Assembly: GCF_012940005.1 (NCBI RefSeq)
Contig: NZ_SPMX01000036.1
Coordinates: 23,856 to 87,855, forward strand
Length of the DNA: 64,000 nt
Direction: 5' to 3'
Source: Candidatus Accumulibacter contiguus
GTDB lineage: Bacteria; Pseudomonadota; Gammaproteobacteria; Burkholderiales; Rhodocyclaceae
In this document: piece by piece, positions 45,587-54,301 of the stretch
How the letters are laid out: each line of letters opens with the position of its first letter
Position numbering within the stretch: the stretch's first letter is position 1
Program-made: the position numbers and the translations under genes
The notes under the pieces: model-generated
Seen by the model: only the letters and a program-made list of their open reading frames with translations
What the model was told of the DNA's origin: nothing
The model's database searches: none

Positions 45587-46750
45587 TCACTTGCCGCGAC
45601 GCGCCTTGACTTCGGCGGGTTGAATGACTTCGCCGAGCTTGTTGGTCCATGCGTTCCGTTCGTAGGCGACAACGGCCGCGATATCCGTATCACTCAACTG
45701 TGCACCGAAGGCCGCCATTGCGGTACCCGGCTTGCCGTTGATGACGATGTCGAGATGTCCTTCTTTCGGACCCTTGACAATCTTCGATCCGTCCAGAGCG
45801 GGGAAAACGGGCGGCAATCCCTGTCCGTTCGCCTGGTGGCAGGAAGCACAGTTGGCCGCGTAGACCTTCTCGCCGCGGGCAAGCAGTTCATCGAGCTTCC
45901 AGACCTTGTTCGGATCGTCCGCAGCCGAAGCCATTTGCTGCTTCTGCTCGGCAACCCAGGCGGCGTACTTTTCATCGGAGACGACCTCGACCACCACCGG
46001 CATGAAGCCGTGGTCCTTGCCGCAGAGTTCCGAGCACTGGCCGCGGTAAGTGCCTTCCTTGTCAGCACGGAACCAGGTATCGCGCAGGAAACCGGGGACT
46101 GCATCGGTCTTCACGGCGAATGCCGGGACCGACCAGTTATGAATCACATCGGTCGCCGTCGTGAGAATGCGCACCTTTTTTCCAACCGGCACCACCAGCG
46201 GGCGATCGACCTCCAGCAGATAATGTTCGCCCTTGGGTGCCTTGTTTTCGATCTGGTCGCGTGGCGTGGCGAGCACACTCATGTACTTGACTCCGGCAGC
46301 GTCGCCGGTGAGGTATTCGTAACCCCACTTCCACTGATATCCAGTGACCTTGATCGTAAGATCGGGCTGCGAGGTATCGCGCATGTTTACCAGTGCCGAC
46401 GTAGCCGGGAAGGCTATCGCGATCAGGATCAGCGCCGGCACGATGGTCCAGGCCAGTTCCACGGTCGTGTTGTCGTGGAAATCAGCCGGCTTGTGGCCCC
46501 TGGACTTGCGATGAAAAATTAGCGAATAGGTGACGACCGCAAAGACGCCGACGAAAATGACGACGATCACCACCGTCAAGAGCGTATGGAGGTCGTAAAC
46601 ACGCCGGGCTGTAGCGGTCACGGGTTCCTGCAGATTGAGTTGCCAGGCGGCGTTTGCGGCGCCACTGAGCATACCGAGCAACCCGAGCAGCCCGGCCTTA
46701 CCCAGTCGCAAACGATTCAGGTAGCGGTTCTTGTTTGAGTATCGTGCCAT
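45587..46750 (-). CDS. coxB: Cytochrome c oxidase subunit II with C-terminal cytochrome c domain
   Basis: 387 residues from ATG 46750. Signal peptide to about AANA-AWQLN, two helices (LLTVVIVVIFVGVFAVVTYSL; LAWTIVPALILIAIAF), then the CuA domain with CSELCGKDHGFM (C-x3-C-x3-H-x2-M), and a heme c domain with CASCH near residue 300. This is the caa3-like fusion, which accepts electrons from cytochrome c through its own heme. It is the first gene of the cox operon, with an FNR-type box 144 bases upstream. Confidence 0.96.
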   Translation of the reverse strand: MARYSNKNRYLNRLRLGKAGLLGLLGMLSGAANAAWQLNLQEPVTATARRVYDLHTLLTVVIVVIFVGVFAVVTYSLIFHRKSRGHKPADFHDNTTVELAWTIVPALILIAIAFPATSALVNMRDTSQPDLTIKVTGYQWKWGYEYLTGDAAGVKYMSVLATPRDQIENKAPKGEHYLLEVDRPLVVPVGKKVRILTTATDVIHNWSVPAFAVKTDAVPGFLRDTWFRADKEGTYRGQCSELCGKDHGFMPVVVEVVSDEKYAAWVAEQKQQMASAADDPNKVWKLDELLARGEKVYAANCASCHQANGQGLPPVFPALDGSKIVKGPKEGHLDIVINGKPGTAMAAFGAQLSDTDIAAVVAYERNAWTNKLGEVIQPAEVKARRGK

Positions 46751-46893
46751 GTTCTCCCTCTCCCCCACCAAGTGCATTCACCACGCAGAGCAGCATTGGC
46801 GCAAGCACCTGACGTTTTTGAAAATCTACCAAAAAGGGCTCGTGCGAACCCCGTTCCAGTTTCTCACCAGCCGCAAAGGCTAACACAATATAA

Positions 46894-46907
46894 TTGATAT
46901 GGATCAA
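46894..46907. promoter_or_regulatory. FNR/ANR-type box upstream of coxB
   Basis: TTGAT-ATGG-ATCAA matches the FNR-family consensus exactly; the symmetry extends to AATTGAT...ATCAATT (46892-46909). On the coxB strand it overlaps or abuts a -10-like TATATT, a position that fits repression when oxygen is low. Confidence 0.8.
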
Positions 46908-47189
46908 TTCGCAGGCAAAAAAATCAAGGAAGCAAAGGTCGCGGTGATCGCAAGCATGATCCTGTGCCAGCGGGCTGCGGGCACCCCGACGGTGGTGCGC
47001 CACACCGGAGCTCCTTCGCGGCATCTCAGAATTACAGGAACATCTTGTCCGGATGTTGCGTCCAAGGGATGCATTGGCTGCCGGTGGCGCTGCGCCATGA
47101 TTCGTCACGAAAGCGAATACAATCACAATGTTGGGGGGACTTGTTGCCAACGAAGTGTAGCCCCGTGCTAGAATTTCCCGGCCGATACC

Positions 47190-47203
47190 TTGATTTGTAT
47201 CAA
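47190..47203. promoter_or_regulatory. FNR/ANR-type box upstream of DUF2244/COX2-like/ctaB genes
   Basis: TTGAT-TTGT-ATCAA matches the FNR-family consensus, extended to CTTGAT...ATCAAG (47189-47204). It lies 47 bases before the DUF2244 start and just after the likely TAGAAT -10, so repression is the more likely mode. Confidence 0.8.
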
Positions 47204-47249
47204 GTCCAGCCAGTTTACTCGGGGAGGCTGGCCATTGTGGAGAGGATTA

Positions 47250-47753
47250 ATGAGCCTGGTTGCAGCCCGGACACTGACAGGACGAACTTGGGTGGCTCGC
47301 CCGAACCAGTCGCTTTCGGTGACCGAGCGCAACTGGGTGTTTGTCGCCATGGCCGCAGCTTCGAGTACGATTGCAATCGTTTTTTTGTATTTCGGCGCCT
47401 GGCCGGTGCTGCCTTTTACCGGCATCGAGCTTGCCCTGCTTTGGTGGGCACTGCGACATAGCGAGGAAACAGCAGAGGATTTCGAGAGAATTGCGCTTGA
47501 ATCAGGGCAACTGACGATCGAAACCCGCCGTGGCGCCCTGGCTGAGCGGCACGCATTTCAGCCGTACTGGGTGCGCCTGCAGTATGTGAAGCCGCAGGGA
47601 CAAAGCAGTCATCGCTTGTTGATCCGCTCGCATGGACGGGAAGTCGAAGTCGGCCGTATGCTGACAGAAGAGCAGAAAAAGGCACTCGCCTCAGAACTGA
47701 AACAAAGCCTCGGTGCTGCCTGGCCCGACAAGATATCTAAGGAGACAAATTGA
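47250..47753 (+). CDS. DUF2244 family integral membrane protein
   Basis: 167 residues from ATG 47250 (GAGAGG upstream). Two helices (WVFVAMAAASSTIAIVFLYFGAW; LPFTGIELALLWWALRH) and a C-terminal beta-rich part (GALAERHAFQPYWVRLQYV). The family is often next to oxidase genes but its function is unknown. It overlaps the next gene by four bases, and an FNR box precedes it. Confidence 0.85.
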   Translation: MSLVAARTLTGRTWVARPNQSLSVTERNWVFVAMAAASSTIAIVFLYFGAWPVLPFTGIELALLWWALRHSEETAEDFERIALESGQLTIETRRGALAERHAFQPYWVRLQYVKPQGQSSHRLLIRSHGREVEVGRMLTEEQKKALASELKQSLGAAWPDKISKETN

Positions 47754-48109
47754 AGGCACTTCATCGTTTCTGTCCACGAGCGGGCGTTTCGCTATCGACT
47801 CTGCTTGCGGCGCTGCTTCCATCGCTGGCCCTTGCTCAGTACAGCTGGGACTTCCCCACACCAGTAGGCGCGGTCAGCCGCAATACGCTCCAGATACACA
47901 GCTATTTCATGATCATCATCACCATTCTGTTCGTCGTGGTGCTTGGCATCACGATCTACTCGATGTTCAAGCACCGCAAGAGTGCCGGCCAGCAACCGGC
48001 CAAGTTTGCAGGGCCGACCGGAACGGTACAGTGGCTGTGGGCAATGGTGCCGTTCGCCATTCTGCTGTTCATCGACTACATCCTGATCGGCATCCACTTT
48101 ACCGGCTGA
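47750..48109 (+). CDS. Stand-alone COX2-like transmembrane-hairpin protein (no CuA domain)
   Basis: 119 residues from TTG 47750, supported by AGGAG 6 bases upstream. A signal peptide (to about SLALA-QYSWD) and two helices (SYFMIIITILFVVVLGITIYS; WLWAMVPFAILLFIDYILIG) resemble the membrane part of CoxB (helix-loop-helix, WxMVP like WTIVP). There are no Cys in the mature part and no CuA or heme motif. It may be a partner of another oxidase or an assembly factor. No function can be given. Confidence 0.75.
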   Translation: MKALHRFCPRAGVSLSTLLAALLPSLALAQYSWDFPTPVGAVSRNTLQIHSYFMIIITILFVVVLGITIYSMFKHRKSAGQQPAKFAGPTGTVQWLWAMVPFAILLFIDYILIGIHFTG

Positions 48110-48199
48110 ATCGCAACACGCAGCTTCCACAGGCAAAGAGGCCCCACCAAGTCGCACGGGCTCTGCCGAACTATCACGGGTCGGAGAAAACAGTAAGAT

Positions 48200-49096
48200 A
48201 TGGCCGCTATCAGCACAAGCTCCCGTCGTTCGACCGGACAACGCCTGGGAGCTTTCTTCGAGTTGTGCAAGCCGCGGGTTAACAGCCTGATCGTGTTCAC
48301 CGCAATGATCGGGATGTTTCTCGCCACGCCGTCATTCCCGCCGTTCGGACTGTTTGTTGCGGCATCAGTCGGTATTGCTCTGGTCGCCGGCGCTGCGGCA
48401 GCGATCAATTGCCTGATCGAAAAACACATTGATTCGTTGATGGCGCGTACGCGCGCACGCCCGACGGCGCGTGGAGAAGTCTCGTACACGGAAACCCTGA
48501 CCCTGGCAACTCTCGTCGGCGGCTTCGGCTTATGGATCCTGTACAGCTTTGTCAATCCCCTGACGATGTGGCTGACGCTGGCCACCTTTCTCGGTTACGC
48601 CCTGGTTTACACGGTGCTGCTGAAGCCGGCGACACCGATGAACATTGTCATCGGTGGTGCTTCTGGCGCGATGCCACCGCTCCTGGGCTGGACGGCGATC
48701 ACCGGTCAGGTGGGCCCCGAGGCTCTGGTCCTTTTCCTGATTGTTTTCATCTGGACACCGCCGCATTTCTGGGCGCTCGCTTGTTACCGTTGTGCCGACT
48801 ACGCCAAGTCGGGCTTGCCGATGCTGCCGGTGACGCACGGCATCCGCTTCACCTGCCTGCACAGTCTGCTCTACGTGGTCATGCTGACCGCCGCGACGGT
48901 ACTGCCTTACACGCTGGGAATGAGCGGCCCCTGGTATCTGCTTGGCGCACTGGTCCTCGATGTGATTTTTCTCGTCTACAGCGTCACGCTGTGGCGTGAT
49001 TACAGCGACAAGCTGGCGAGACTGACTTTTCGCTATTCAATCATCTATCTGACGCTGCTCTTCGCGGCCCTGCTGGCTGACCATTTCCTGCGCTGA
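48200..49096 (+). CDS. ctaB: Protoheme IX farnesyltransferase (heme O synthase) CtaB
   Basis: 298 residues, UbiA-type membrane prenyltransferase with about nine helices. The Asp-rich motif [19 protein letters not shown] and the second region [18 protein letters not shown] are present. It adds a farnesyl tail to heme b to make heme O, the precursor of heme A used by CoxA. It is apart from the main cox run but shares the regulatory region. Its last 60 bases overlap the convergent mpl gene. Confidence 0.95.
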   Translation: MAAISTSSRRSTGQRLGAFFELCKPRVNSLIVFTAMIGMFLATPSFPPFGLFVAASVGIALVAGAAAAINCLIEKHIDSLMARTRARPTARGEVSYTETLTLATLVGGFGLWILYSFVNPLTMWLTLATFLGYALVYTVLLKPATPMNIVIGGASGAMPPLLGWTAITGQVGPEALVLFLIVFIWTPPHFWALACYRCADYAKSGLPMLPVTHGIRFTCLHSLLYVVMLTAATVLPYTLGMSGPWYLLGALVLDVIFLVYSVTLWRDYSDKLARLTFRYSIIYLTLLFAALLADHFLR

Positions 49097-50458
49097 AACG
49101 TCGGCGGCGAGTGCTGCCAGCAGCTTCTCGTGGATACCGCCAAAGTCGCCGTTGCTCATCACCAGCACCTGGTCACCAGCGCATGCGGTACTGGCGATGC
49201 GAGCCACCAGGCGGCCGAGATCATCTTCGATGATTACCCTCTCGCCCAGCGGAGCGAGCGCTTCGGCGGCGCTCCATCCGAGATTCGCGGCATAGCAGAA
49301 AACCAGATCGGCGTCGCCGAGGCTGGCGGGCAGCGAGGCTTTCATCACTCCGAGCTTCATGGTATTCGAGCGCGGCTCCAGGACCGCCAGAATGCGGTTG
49401 CTGCCCACCTTGCTGCGCAAACCCGCCAGCGTCGTCGCAATTGCCGTCGGGTGATGGGCAAAATCGTCGTAAACATGGACATCGCCAACGGCCCCCCGCA
49501 ACTCCAGACGACGCTTGACATTCTTGAAGCGTGACAACGCCGCCAGGCTTCTGGCAATAGATACCCCGGCATGCCTGGCAGCGAGCAGGACGGCAACCGC
49601 GTTGCTGCGGTTGTGCGTACCGGTCAAGCCCCAGTTCGTACTGCCAAGCAGTTCGTCGCCGTGCAACAGCTGCAGCGACCCATCGACATCGTTCCCTTCC
49701 GCCCGCCAGCCAGCGGTGTCGTTGAAGCGCTTCACCGGAGTCCAGCAGCCCCTGGCCAGAACTCGTTCCAGGTTGCCGTCGGCGGCGTTCGACACAATCA
49801 GTCCATGGCGCGGCAAAGTGCGAACGAAATGGTGAAATTGTGTCTCGATCGCTGCCAGATCAGAGAAAATGTCGGCATGGTCGAATTCGAGATTGTTCAG
49901 GACGAGCGTGCGTGGGCGGTAGTGAATGAACTTGGAGCGCTTGTCGCAGAAAGCGGTATCGTATTCGTCGGCTTCGATCACGAAGAACGGAGTGTCCGTG
50001 TTGCTGCCGGACAGACGCGCCGAAACTCCGAAATTCACCGGCACGCCACCAACCAGGAAACCTGGACTCAGCCCGGCGTCTTCAAGGATCCACGCCAGCA
50101 TCGCGGAAGCCGTTGTCTTGCCGTGCGTTCCAGCCACTGCCATCACCCAGTGTTCCTTGAGAATATTCTCGGCCAGCCATTGCGGACCCGAAAGGTAAGG
50201 CAGACCGCGGTCAAGGATTTCCTCGAGCAGGGCGTTGCCACGCGTAATGGCATTGCCGACCACGTAGCAATCGGGTTCGAAAGCCGTCTGCGCGCTATCG
50301 TAGCCTTCGATGACTTCGATCTCGGCAGCTTCAAGCTGCGTACTCATCGGTGGGTAAACGCCACTGTCACAACCTGTGACGTGGTGCCCCGCGGCGCGCG
50401 CCAGCTGTGCAAGGCCCGCCATGAAAGTGCCGCCGATGCCGAGGATGTGAATATGCAT
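49037..50458 (-). CDS. mpl: UDP-N-acetylmuramate:tripeptide ligase Mpl
   Basis: 473 residues from ATG 50458 ([20 protein letters not shown]). Mur-ligase architecture: Rossmann [11 protein letters not shown], the ATP-binding [15 protein letters not shown] and [11 protein letters not shown], and the C-terminal DFAHHPTAI. It recycles the murein tripeptide by joining it to UDP-MurNAc. The C-terminal end ([12 protein letters not shown]) overlaps ctaB on the other strand. Confidence 0.94.
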   Translation of the reverse strand: MHIHILGIGGTFMAGLAQLARAAGHHVTGCDSGVYPPMSTQLEAAEIEVIEGYDSAQTAFEPDCYVVGNAITRGNALLEEILDRGLPYLSGPQWLAENILKEHWVMAVAGTHGKTTASAMLAWILEDAGLSPGFLVGGVPVNFGVSARLSGSNTDTPFFVIEADEYDTAFCDKRSKFIHYRPRTLVLNNLEFDHADIFSDLAAIETQFHHFVRTLPRHGLIVSNAADGNLERVLARGCWTPVKRFNDTAGWRAEGNDVDGSLQLLHGDELLGSTNWGLTGTHNRSNAVAVLLAARHAGVSIARSLAALSRFKNVKRRLELRGAVGDVHVYDDFAHHPTAIATTLAGLRSKVGSNRILAVLEPRSNTMKLGVMKASLPASLGDADLVFCYAANLGWSAAEALAPLGERVIIEDDLGRLVARIASTACAGDQVLVMSNGDFGGIHEKLLAALAADVSAQEMVSQQGREEQRQIDD

Positions 50459-50570
50459 GTCCCGAATCCAAGTTAAAATCAGGCTGAAGAGGCGCGATTG
50501 TACCCTTGCCAGAGTCTTTGCGCGCCCGGACGAGCACTCTGCCATCGCCAGACCACTTCGGGATTCACCA

Positions 50571-51179
50571 ATGAGCGGCCGACAGGATCGCCAGCGTAAT
50601 TCACAGCAGCGCAGCCATTTGGCTGCGCTCGCCGCCCGCCTGATGGCCCAGGACGGTATCAGCGATCTCACCCTGGCCAAACGCAAGGCGGCACGCGGCC
50701 TCGGCTTGCCGGAGAGCGTAGCCATGCCTGACGACAGTGAAGTCGAGGCTGAACTGCGGATCTATCAGCGCTTGTTCCAGGACCAGGAACAGCAGGCGAG
50801 AAGCCGGCATCTGCTGCGCACCGCAGCCCGGCTGATGGCGACGATGCAACGCTTCCATCCCTATCTGACCGGGTCGGTGCTCGATGGCAGCGCTGGCCGC
50901 CATGCCGAGATCGATATCCAATTGTTCCCGGATAGTGCCAAAGACGTTGAAATCTTCCTGCTCAACGAGGGCATGGCTTTCCGCCATAGCCTTCCGCGTA
51001 CCGATCGTGCCGAGGCAGTTCTGACGATCGTTGGTGATGACGCCGTTGCCAACCTCGTCATCTACCCGCGTGACGAGGAGCGTGTGAGCTTCAGGACGCG
51101 TGACGGCAAGATTCGGGAGCGCGCCCGACTGGACGTCGTCAACAGGCTGCTGGCCGCCAGCTGCCCCCCTGCCCCATGA
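50571..51179 (+). CDS. Conserved protein with nucleotidyltransferase-like motif
   Basis: 202 residues from ATG 50571 (MSGRQDRQRNSQQRSHLAAL). A helical N-terminus (AALAARLMAQDGISDLTLAKRKAARGLGL) is followed by LTGSVLDGSAGRHAEIDIQLFP, a G-S-x-x-x-G...D/E-x-D/E pattern resembling the minimal nucleotidyltransferase fold. No specific family was recognised and activity is unproven. It is divergent from mpl and overlaps the TlpA-like gene by four bases (ATGA). Confidence 0.7.
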   Translation: MSGRQDRQRNSQQRSHLAALAARLMAQDGISDLTLAKRKAARGLGLPESVAMPDDSEVEAELRIYQRLFQDQEQQARSRHLLRTAARLMATMQRFHPYLTGSVLDGSAGRHAEIDIQLFPDSAKDVEIFLLNEGMAFRHSLPRTDRAEAVLTIVGDDAVANLVIYPRDEERVSFRTRDGKIRERARLDVVNRLLAASCPPAP

Positions 51180-51715
51180 GAAGCGCCGTGCTGATCGGCC
51201 TGCTGGCCGCTACCCTGCTGGCCGCTATCTACGCCGCATCGCAACTTTCCGGTACGCCGCAGCAGGCTTTGCCGGCCGTCACCACCGAGGCTCTGGCGCG
51301 CCTGTTCGCCAGTCGTCTCGATGACGTGCACGGGAAGTCGCATCCGTTCTCGCGTTGGCAAGGAAAAACGCTGGTCGTCAATTTCTGGGCCACCTGGTGC
51401 CCACCCTGCCGGGACGAAATGCCTGCGTTTTCGCGACTGCAGGACCGCCATTTGCTGCAAGACGTGCAGTTTGTCGGCATTGCTCTCGACACCGAAGACA
51501 GTATCCGAACTTTTGCCGAAACCTATCCGGTCAGCTACCCTTTGCTGATCGGCGGCGCAACAGGCGTCGAACTCGCCCGGCAACTCGGGAACACTCAGCT
51601 AAGCCTCCCCTATACTCTGGTGATCAGTCCGCAGCGTGAACTCCTGCTGCTCCGACTCGGCCCCTTGTCCGAGAGTGAACTGGAGCGTATCCTGCAGCAG
51701 GCGGTGACGCGCTGA
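51176..51715 (+). CDS. TlpA/ResA-like periplasmic thioredoxin
   Basis: 179 residues. An N-terminal anchor (SAVLIGLLAATLLAAIYAA) and a thioredoxin fold with active site WATWCPPCRDEMP (C-P-P-C). Such proteins reduce apocytochrome c or apo-copper proteins in the periplasm. The gene is coupled to the preceding one and is 48 bases from aroQ. Confidence 0.9.
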   Translation: MRSAVLIGLLAATLLAAIYAASQLSGTPQQALPAVTTEALARLFASRLDDVHGKSHPFSRWQGKTLVVNFWATWCPPCRDEMPAFSRLQDRHLLQDVQFVGIALDTEDSIRTFAETYPVSYPLLIGGATGVELARQLGNTQLSLPYTLVISPQRELLLLRLGPLSESELERILQQAVTR

Positions 51716-51763
51716 AGACGTCTTGCTGGACAAAATGCCGCCATTTGCGGCAAACTGACGGCC

Positions 51764-52258
51764 ATGAAGAAGCAAACTTCGTCGAAAACCGACGCCACGC
51801 CGGATGTCCCCCGACTGCTCGTCCTGCATGGGCCCAATCTCAATCTGCTGGGCACTCGCGAACCCGCATACTACGGTTCAAGCACGCTTGCCGAGATCAA
51901 TCTGGCACTTGCTCACCGTGCCGAGTCCGCCGGCGTGCATCTCGAAACCTTCCAGAGCAATCACGAGGGCGCATTGATCGAGCGCGTTCATGCCGCCCGC
52001 GCCCAGGGTGTCCGTTTTCTGATCATCAATCCTGCGGCCTACACGCATACCAGCATCGCCTTACGCGATGCTCTCGCCGGCACCGGCATTCCCTTCGTCG
52101 AAGTGCACCTGTCCAACGTACATGCCCGTGAGCCGTTTCGCCAGCACTCGTATTTTTCTGAGCTGGCGATTGGCGTCATTAGCGGCCTGGGTAGCGAGGG
52201 TTATCTGCTGGCGCTGGAATATCTCCTGGGCAGGATCGCTGCAGAGCGAAACCTTTGA
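51764..52258 (+). CDS. aroQ: Type II 3-dehydroquinate dehydratase AroQ
   Basis: 164 residues. Signatures [52 protein letters not shown] and [16 protein letters not shown]. It makes 3-dehydroshikimate in the shikimate pathway. It carries about 16 extra N-terminal residues ([16 protein letters not shown]) before the usual start. Followed by accB-accC, a common beta/gammaproteobacterial order. Confidence 0.95.
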   Translation: MKKQTSSKTDATPDVPRLLVLHGPNLNLLGTREPAYYGSSTLAEINLALAHRAESAGVHLETFQSNHEGALIERVHAARAQGVRFLIINPAAYTHTSIALRDALAGTGIPFVEVHLSNVHAREPFRQHSYFSELAIGVISGLGSEGYLLALEYLLGRIAAERNL

Positions 52259-52330
52259 TCGCCTGCGGGCTTGTCCTGGCGCATGCTCCAGGCTTGGCCA
52301 CAAACAAGAACGACTATCTGGAGTGAATCC

Positions 52331-52784
52331 ATGGATCTGCGAAAACTGAAGAAACTCATCGACCTTGTCGAGGATTCGAGCATCACCGAACTCGAGATCA
52401 ACGATGCCGAGGAACGGGTCCGCATCGTCAAGCAGGGCGGCGGCATGGCGCAGCATGCCTACGCGCCGCCGGCCGCATTGCCGCTTGCCCCGCCAGTAGC
52501 GGGGCCAACTGCCACGCTTGCCGCAGCGGAGGAAACCGATCTTCCGGAAGGAGATATCATCAAGGCGCCGATGGTCGGCACCTTCTATCGTGCATCGAGT
52601 CCCGGTGCTGAACCCTTTGTCGAGGTAGGCAGTATGGTCAAGGTCGGAGATACGCTCTGCATCATCGAAGCCATGAAGCTGCTCAACGAGATCGAAGCCG
52701 AGCGGGGGGGGAACGATCAAGGCGATTCTGATCGAGAACGGTCAACCGGTCGAATATGGTGAACCCTTGTTCATCATCGGCTAA
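52331..52784 (+). CDS. accB: Acetyl-CoA carboxylase biotin carrier protein AccB (one extra base in a G-run)
   Basis: About 150 residues when corrected. It starts [20 protein letters not shown] and has the Ala/Pro linker and the biotinylation motif IIEAMKLLN (Lys). A run of eight G (52704-52711) instead of seven shifts the frame just after EAERGG; with seven it ends [14 protein letters not shown] and stops at TAA 52782-52784. It carries biotin for AccC and the carboxyltransferase. The stop lies at the very edge of repeat copy C. Confidence 0.94.
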
Positions 52785-52906
52785 CCGTCATGACTTTTCC
52801 AGGCACCCCCAATCAGGAAAGTCACGGCCGTTTCCCTCTCCACCAACCCATCCCCCGCGAGTGTGGAGGAGAGATTCGTGAGTCGCTGACGCGACTCGCG
52901 CATTAG
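52782..52906 (-). repeat. Intergenic palindromic repeat, copy C, between accB and accC
   Basis: In the reverse sense to copy B, it runs TAACCGTCATGACTTTTCCA through the C-rich middle to GATTCGTGAGTCGC. Similarity to copy B is lower than A-to-B but continuous from end to end. Its first three bases are the accB stop codon, and it ends about 15 bases before the accC start. Confidence 0.8.
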
Positions 52907-52920
52907 GAGAACCGTCCGCC

Positions 52921-54285
52921 ATGTTCGGAAAAGTCCTCATTGCCAATCGCGGAGAAATTGCCCTTCGCATCCAGCGCGCCTGCCGCGAACTCGGGATCAA
53001 GACAGTGGTCGTTCATTCGGAGGCGGACCGAGAAGCCAAGTACGTCAGATTGGCCGACGAGTCGGTCTGCATTGGTCCGGCGCCTTCCGCCCAGAGCTAT
53101 CTCAACGTACCGGCAATCATCTCGGCGGCCGAGGTCACTGACGCGCAGGCCATTCACCCAGGCTATGGCTTCCTCTCCGAGAACGCCGACTTTGCCGAGC
53201 GGGTCGAATCCTCCGGGTTCGTATTCATCGGGCCCAGACCGGAGACCATTCGGCTGATGGGCGACAAGGTCTCCGCGAAGGAGGCCATGCGCATCACCGG
53301 AGTCCCCTGTGTGCCCGGTTCGGAAGGTGCGTTACCCGACGACCCCAGGGAGATCGTGCTGATTGCCAAGGCCGTCGGCTACCCGGTGATCATCAAGGCC
53401 GCGGGTGGAGGGGGTGGACGCGGGATGCGCGTCGTCCATACCGAAGCAGCGCTGATCAACGCCGTGAACATGACCCGTTCGGAGGCACAAAGCTTTTTCG
53501 GAAATCCCAACGTCTATCTGGAGAAATACCTGGAAAATCCGCGCCATGTCGAGATCCAGGTCCTGGCCGACAGTTTCAGGAATGCAGTCTACCTTGGCGA
53601 ACGCGATTGCTCGATGCAGCGCCGTCACCAGAAGATCATCGAGGAAGCGCCGGCCCCCGGCATCCCCAGCCGGTATATCGTGCGCATCGGTGAGCGTTGT
53701 GCCGAAGCGTGCCGGCGCATCAACTATCGTGGTGCAGGCACCTTCGAATTCCTGTTCGAGAATAACGAGTTCTACTTCATCGAGATGAACACCCGCATCC
53801 AGGTTGAACACCCGGTCACCGAGCAGATCTCTGGGGTCGATCTCGTTGCCGAGCAGATCCGCATTGCTGCCGGTGAAAAACTGCGCTTCAGGCAGCGTGA
53901 TCTGACTTTCCGCGGCCACGCCATCGAATGCCGGATCAACGCCGAAGATCCCTTCACTTTCGTTCCGTCGCCAGGCAAGATCAGTTTCTATCATCCGCCG
54001 GGAGGGCCCGGAATTCGCGTGGACTCGCATATCTATCAGGGCTATACCATTCCGTCACACTATGACTCGATGGTCGCCAAGGTGATCGCCTATGGCGACA
54101 GTCGCGACCAGGCGATTCGTCGCATGCGCATTGCCCTCTCCGAAATGAGCATCGAAGGCATCAAGACGAACATCGCACTGCATCAGGATCTCATGCAGGA
54201 TGCCCGTTTCATGGAGGGCGGCACCAGCATCCACTATCTGGAGCAAAGACTCGCCGCCAAGGACGAGGTCAACAAGGGCGGCTGA
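52921..54285 (+). CDS. accC: Acetyl-CoA carboxylase biotin carboxylase AccC
   Basis: 454 residues, ATP-grasp enzyme. Signatures: [32 protein letters not shown] (glycine-rich loop), [20 protein letters not shown] and [14 protein letters not shown]. It carboxylates AccB-biotin in fatty acid synthesis. AGGAGA lies 10 bases upstream, just beyond the end of repeat copy C. Confidence 0.97.
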   Translation: MFGKVLIANRGEIALRIQRACRELGIKTVVVHSEADREAKYVRLADESVCIGPAPSAQSYLNVPAIISAAEVTDAQAIHPGYGFLSENADFAERVESSGFVFIGPRPETIRLMGDKVSAKEAMRITGVPCVPGSEGALPDDPREIVLIAKAVGYPVIIKAAGGGGGRGMRVVHTEAALINAVNMTRSEAQSFFGNPNVYLEKYLENPRHVEIQVLADSFRNAVYLGERDCSMQRRHQKIIEEAPAPGIPSRYIVRIGERCAEACRRINYRGAGTFEFLFENNEFYFIEMNTRIQVEHPVTEQISGVDLVAEQIRIAAGEKLRFRQRDLTFRGHAIECRINAEDPFTFVPSPGKISFYHPPGGPGIRVDSHIYQGYTIPSHYDSMVAKVIAYGDSRDQAIRRMRIALSEMSIEGIKTNIALHQDLMQDARFMEGGTSIHYLEQRLAAKDEVNKGG

Positions 54286-54301
54286 TCGTCGCCGAATCAC
54301 G

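Larger units (their letters stand above)
46751..47249. promoter_or_regulatory. Divergent promoter region between coxB and DUF2244 operon
   Basis: 499 bases with no convincing gene. It contains two perfect FNR/ANR boxes (46894-46907 and 47190-47203). For the rightward genes a weak promoter TTGCCA (47144) with TAGAAT (47169-47174) is possible; for coxB, TATATT lies just after the first box on the minus strand. Confidence 0.6.

Noticed and set aside
46899..47171. 90-codon frame in the cox intergenic region (starts MDQFAGKK)
   Set aside because: It begins inside the FNR box, has no ribosome-binding site and no recognisable domain, and its Cys-rich end looks random.
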